This document shows, piece after piece, positions 14,813 to 17,064 of a DNA stretch of 17,064 nt. Every line of letters begins with the position of its first letter. Position 1 is the stretch's first letter. Both the position numbers and the translations under genes were made by a program. The stretch is from an uncultured Holophagaceae bacterium (lineage in GTDB: Bacteria > Acidobacteriota > Holophagae > Holophagales > Holophagaceae). The stretch lies in assembly GCA_903890595.1 (NCBI GenBank), contig CAITBU010000064.1, positions 1 to 17,064 on the forward strand, written 5' to 3'. The notes beneath the pieces are model-generated. The model was not told where the DNA came from, did not search any database, and saw nothing but the letters and a program-made list of their open reading frames with translations.

Positions 14813-16822
14813 TCATTTCGGCTCTTCGAGGAACTGCCTGGCCAGAGGAGCAACCAGGGGTCCATCTGGGCCGAGCAGGGTGGACTGGGGGTACTTCAGG
14901 GCCTGACGGAACGCCTGGGTGGCTTCGGCCAGATAGGCCGGACCCAGGTGGAGGAAGCATACGCCCGTGTGGAAGTCGATGCTGCCCTGACTGATGCCGC
15001 GGGTGGCGCTGAGGCGGGTGTCCCGCAGCAGTTCCACGGCCCGGTCGAAGCGCCGGAACTGCATGAGGGCGAGGGCGAGGTTGAGGCGGATGAGGTGGGC
15101 CTCGTCCCCCTTGGCCCGGAGCGCCAGCAGCCGCAGCTGAGCCAGCAGGGCCGGGTAGCAGAGGTCCGGGGCGCCCAGGGGGAGCTCCAGGCCTTCGGTT
15201 TCCAGGGGCAGGGTGACCTCGGGTCCACCCTGGCTGAGGGTCACGGTGCCCTTGGCTCCGGCGAGGACCTGGCGCAGGGCCTGGGTGGTGGCGACCGCTT
15301 TCCCGCCGACTTGCAGAATGGGCCGTCCCACCTCGAGGCCGGCCTTCAGGGCGGCATCCGGGGCAGCGAGCACCCACGGTCCAGGCTGGCCGGGTACGTC
15401 CAGGAGGGTCAGGCCCAGGCCAGGCTGCCCAAAGGGTGGCAGGGTGTTCAGGCGCAGGGCGAGGCCCGCCAGGGGGTCCTGCTCCAGGGGCTTCACCCGC
15501 AGGCGTTCGGCCTCTCCATCCAGGGTGGTAACACCAAGCTCGATGTAGTGGACCCCTTCTTCCAGCACGGGGGTGGCGGTGAGCACCAGCTCCACCTCCC
15601 GGGAGGCTTTCAGGCGAACCAGGGCGTCCGCCGGGGTCTCGCCTGGGCGTGGGGGCAGGACGGCCAGGTGCTGGAGCCGGTCTCCGAGCGTCTCCAGCTG
15701 GGCCAGGAAGCGGGCCCGCCCGGTGAAGTCGCCGGCCGCCAGGCCCAGGAGTGCGAGGCGGGGCCGGGGCTGGACCTCCAGGTCCACGGCCTTGGTGTCC
15801 TCCACGGTGAGGGTCTTGGCGAAGCCGCCGCCCGGGAAGCGCACCTGCACGTTGTAGGTGCCCGGGCAGAGGGACAGGCCCTTCTGGGGCAGGGGACCCA
15901 GGCTCTGGCCGGCCAGGAAAGCCTCGCCGCCGGGCCAGGGCGAGCTGATGCTCAGGGTGCCTCGGGCGTCCTCGAGGCGGATGGACTCCAGGGTGTGATC
16001 GGCCTGGGGGGTGGCGAGGTCCGGGTCCAGGGTGAGGATCCGGGTCCGGTGGCAGGCGGCCCGCAGCTCGAGGCGATGCTTCCCGGCGGGCAGATCGGCG
16101 ATGAGGAAGGGGGCCGAGAAGTCCTGGGTCTCCGACCCGGTGCCCGCGGCGGCCGCCAGGCCCCGGGTGGGGCCGAGGCTGCGGCCATCCAGCAGCACCT
16201 CGGAGTCCGGCGGATGGACCTGGAAGGTCACTGTGGACGAGACCCGCTTCAAGGCGAAGGCCACGGCCTTGGCATCCTTCGGCCCCAGCTCAAGGGGGAC
16301 CTCCATGGGGGCGTAGCCCGGCCGGGCATAGACCAGGGTGTGGGGCCCGAAGGGGAGGTGCTTCCGGGGCAGGGCCGCTGCGGGCTTGCCGTCCACGGTC
16401 AGGCTTCCACCTTCGGGGTCGAAGGTGAGGCGCAGGGGGGCGAACTTCTCGGCCTTCAGTCGGTCAAAGACCCCGGCCAGGCGCTGGGAGGTGAGGGCCC
16501 GGTCCACGTCGAAGTCGGGTTCGAAGTCGATGAGGGCCTGGAGGCGGACGGCGGCCCGCGCCTTGTTCTGAGGGCTGCGGTCATCCAGGACAGCGAGCCA
16601 GTTGTAGGCTTCGCAGAGCACCTGGCGCCAGGCGGGCTCGAGGGCAGCGGCCCGAGGAGCCAGCACGGCCACCACCGCATCGAAGCGGTCCGCAGCCGTC
16701 TCCCGATCCCCCTGGGTGGCCCACAGAGCCTTGGCCTGGATGAAGGTGTCCCGGAGGGCGGCATCCTGGCTCCAGAGGCTGGCGCCAGCGAGCAGGAGGG
16801 CGAGGTATGGGCGAGGGCGCAT
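14813..16822 (-). CDS. Exported protein with PEGA-like repeats, PDZ-like domain and TPR-like C-terminus
   Basis: A 669-residue protein that starts with a short signal peptide (about 1-18, ending near SLWSQ). A helical segment (20-125) is followed by three PEGA-like beta repeats (about 129-192, 196-256, 288-350), each with a VDG, LDG or LAG turn and a PxGxHxL or PGTYNVQV strand. A beta/alpha region of unknown type (355-450) comes next. A PDZ-like domain spans about 475-540 (AALKAGLEVGRPILQVGGKAV), and TPR-like helices 573-665 close the chain. PEGA domains usually sit in surface or periplasmic assembly proteins, so a scaffold role in the envelope is likely; there are no catalytic residues to name. 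The start at 16822 follows the previous stop by one base (TGAGATG), indicating coupled translation; a longer open frame upstream lies inside the neighbouring gene and is rejected. Confidence 0.83.
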   Translation of the reverse strand: MRPRPYLALLLAGASLWSQDAALRDTFIQAKALWATQGDRETAADRFDAVVAVLAPRAAALEPAWRQVLCEAYNWLAVLDDRSPQNKARAAVRLQALIDFEPDFDVDRALTSQRLAGVFDRLKAEKFAPLRLTFDPEGGSLTVDGKPAAALPRKHLPFGPHTLVYARPGYAPMEVPLELGPKDAKAVAFALKRVSSTVTFQVHPPDSEVLLDGRSLGPTRGLAAAAGTGSETQDFSAPFLIADLPAGKHRLELRAACHRTRILTLDPDLATPQADHTLESIRLEDARGTLSISSPWPGGEAFLAGQSLGPLPQKGLSLCPGTYNVQVRFPGGGFAKTLTVEDTKAVDLEVQPRPRLALLGLAAGDFTGRARFLAQLETLGDRLQHLAVLPPRPGETPADALVRLKASREVELVLTATPVLEEGVHYIELGVTTLDGEAERLRVKPLEQDPLAGLALRLNTLPPFGQPGLGLTLLDVPGQPGPWVLAAPDAALKAGLEVGRPILQVGGKAVATTQALRQVLAGAKGTVTLSQGGPEVTLPLETEGLELPLGAPDLCYPALLAQLRLLALRAKGDEAHLIRLNLALALMQFRRFDRAVELLRDTRLSATRGISQGSIDFHTGVCFLHLGPAYLAEATQAFRQALKYPQSTLLGPDGPLVAPLARQFLEEPK

Positions 16823-16823
16823 C

Positions 16824-17064
16824 TCAGTCCACCCGGAGCAGCAGGTCGTTGCGGCGGTCGCAGAGCAGCAGGCCACCGGAGCGGTCCAGGGCCACAGAGG
16901 TGATGCGCCCGCTGATGCCCAGGGCCTTGAGGGTGGCTTGGCGCAGCACTGTCCCGTCGGGACCAAGGATGACCAAGCCCTCGCCGAAGTCGCCCCCGTC
17001 CACCAGCGCCGCCACCTGCCCGGCCCCGTCGGAGGCCAGCGCCGTCACGGTCCGGAAGGCCGCC
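16824..17064 (-). CDS. C-terminal end of a propeller-like (NHL-type) protein, partial
   Basis: The last 80 residues of a protein whose start lies beyond the window; the frame is open to the edge. The repeat-like strands GLVILGPDGTVLRQ and ITSVALDRSGGLLLCDRRND resemble NHL or six-bladed propeller blades (a DxxGxLLLxDxxN pattern). The family cannot be fixed from this fragment. It ends one base before the start of the PEGA/PDZ gene, so it belongs to the same operon and may share its envelope location. Confidence 0.7.
   Translation of the reverse strand, partial: AAFRTVTALASDGAGQVAALVDGGDFGEGLVILGPDGTVLRQATLKALGISGRITSVALDRSGGLLLCDRRNDLLLRVD

Noticed and set aside
14799..15377. Long upstream extension of the DUF4845-like gene
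   Set aside because: It lies inside the PEGA/PDZ gene in another frame; GGAGG marks the start at 14798.
16823..16966. N-terminal extension of the PEGA/PDZ protein
   Set aside because: It overlaps the upstream propeller-like gene and would hide the signal peptide that begins at 16822.

Overview
The window looks like a chromosomal segment of a high-GC (roughly 70% by eye) Gram-negative bacterium. Outer-membrane beta-barrels, periplasmic proteins and a sigma-54 activator all point to a diderm. The mix of a long TPR-type sigma-54 activator, PEGA/PDZ proteins and dispersed short repeats reminds me of Acidobacteriota of the Holophaga/Geothrix type. That placement is inference from style, not from a marker gene.

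Left part (1-4743): a truncated DEDDy exonuclease of the RNase D type (minus) diverges from a half-size GDT1/UPF0016 cation transporter (plus). An inverted ACCACGAAG repeat lies between the transporter and the convergent minus-strand pair that follows. That pair is a YkuE-like metallophosphoesterase with three membrane segments ahead of a Tat-like signal and, upstream of it, a secreted HExxH peptidase fused to propeller-like and barrel-like regions.

Middle (4744-8188): a four-gene plus-strand operon encodes an ApbE flavin transferase, an OprO/P-like porin, an FMN_bind-type periplasmic protein and a small four-helix membrane protein whose histidines could hold two hemes. The genes overlap or are 8 bp apart. 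Two palindromes of the form TGAGA-N5-TCTCA, resembling Fur boxes, sit at the promoter and on the start codon. I read this as a candidate iron-controlled system that moves electrons across the inner membrane to a flavoprotein and perhaps through or to the outer membrane. It is the most interesting locus here. It ends in thirteen tandem 7-bp repeats that form the tail of the last gene and run to 9 bp before mutL.

Right part (8189-17064): mutL (plus) ends in a perfect 12-bp hairpin shared with a convergent minus-strand cluster. In transcription order this cluster contains the end of a propeller-like protein, a PEGA/PDZ/TPR protein, a small DUF4845-like membrane-anchored protein, aroA (EPSP synthase) and a 1007-residue sigma-54 activator that overlaps aroA by 4 bp. 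The activator's 700-residue sensory half is very tryptophan-rich and almost lysine-free.

No tRNA, rRNA, insertion sequence or CRISPR array was seen. All intergenic stretches are under 160 bp.
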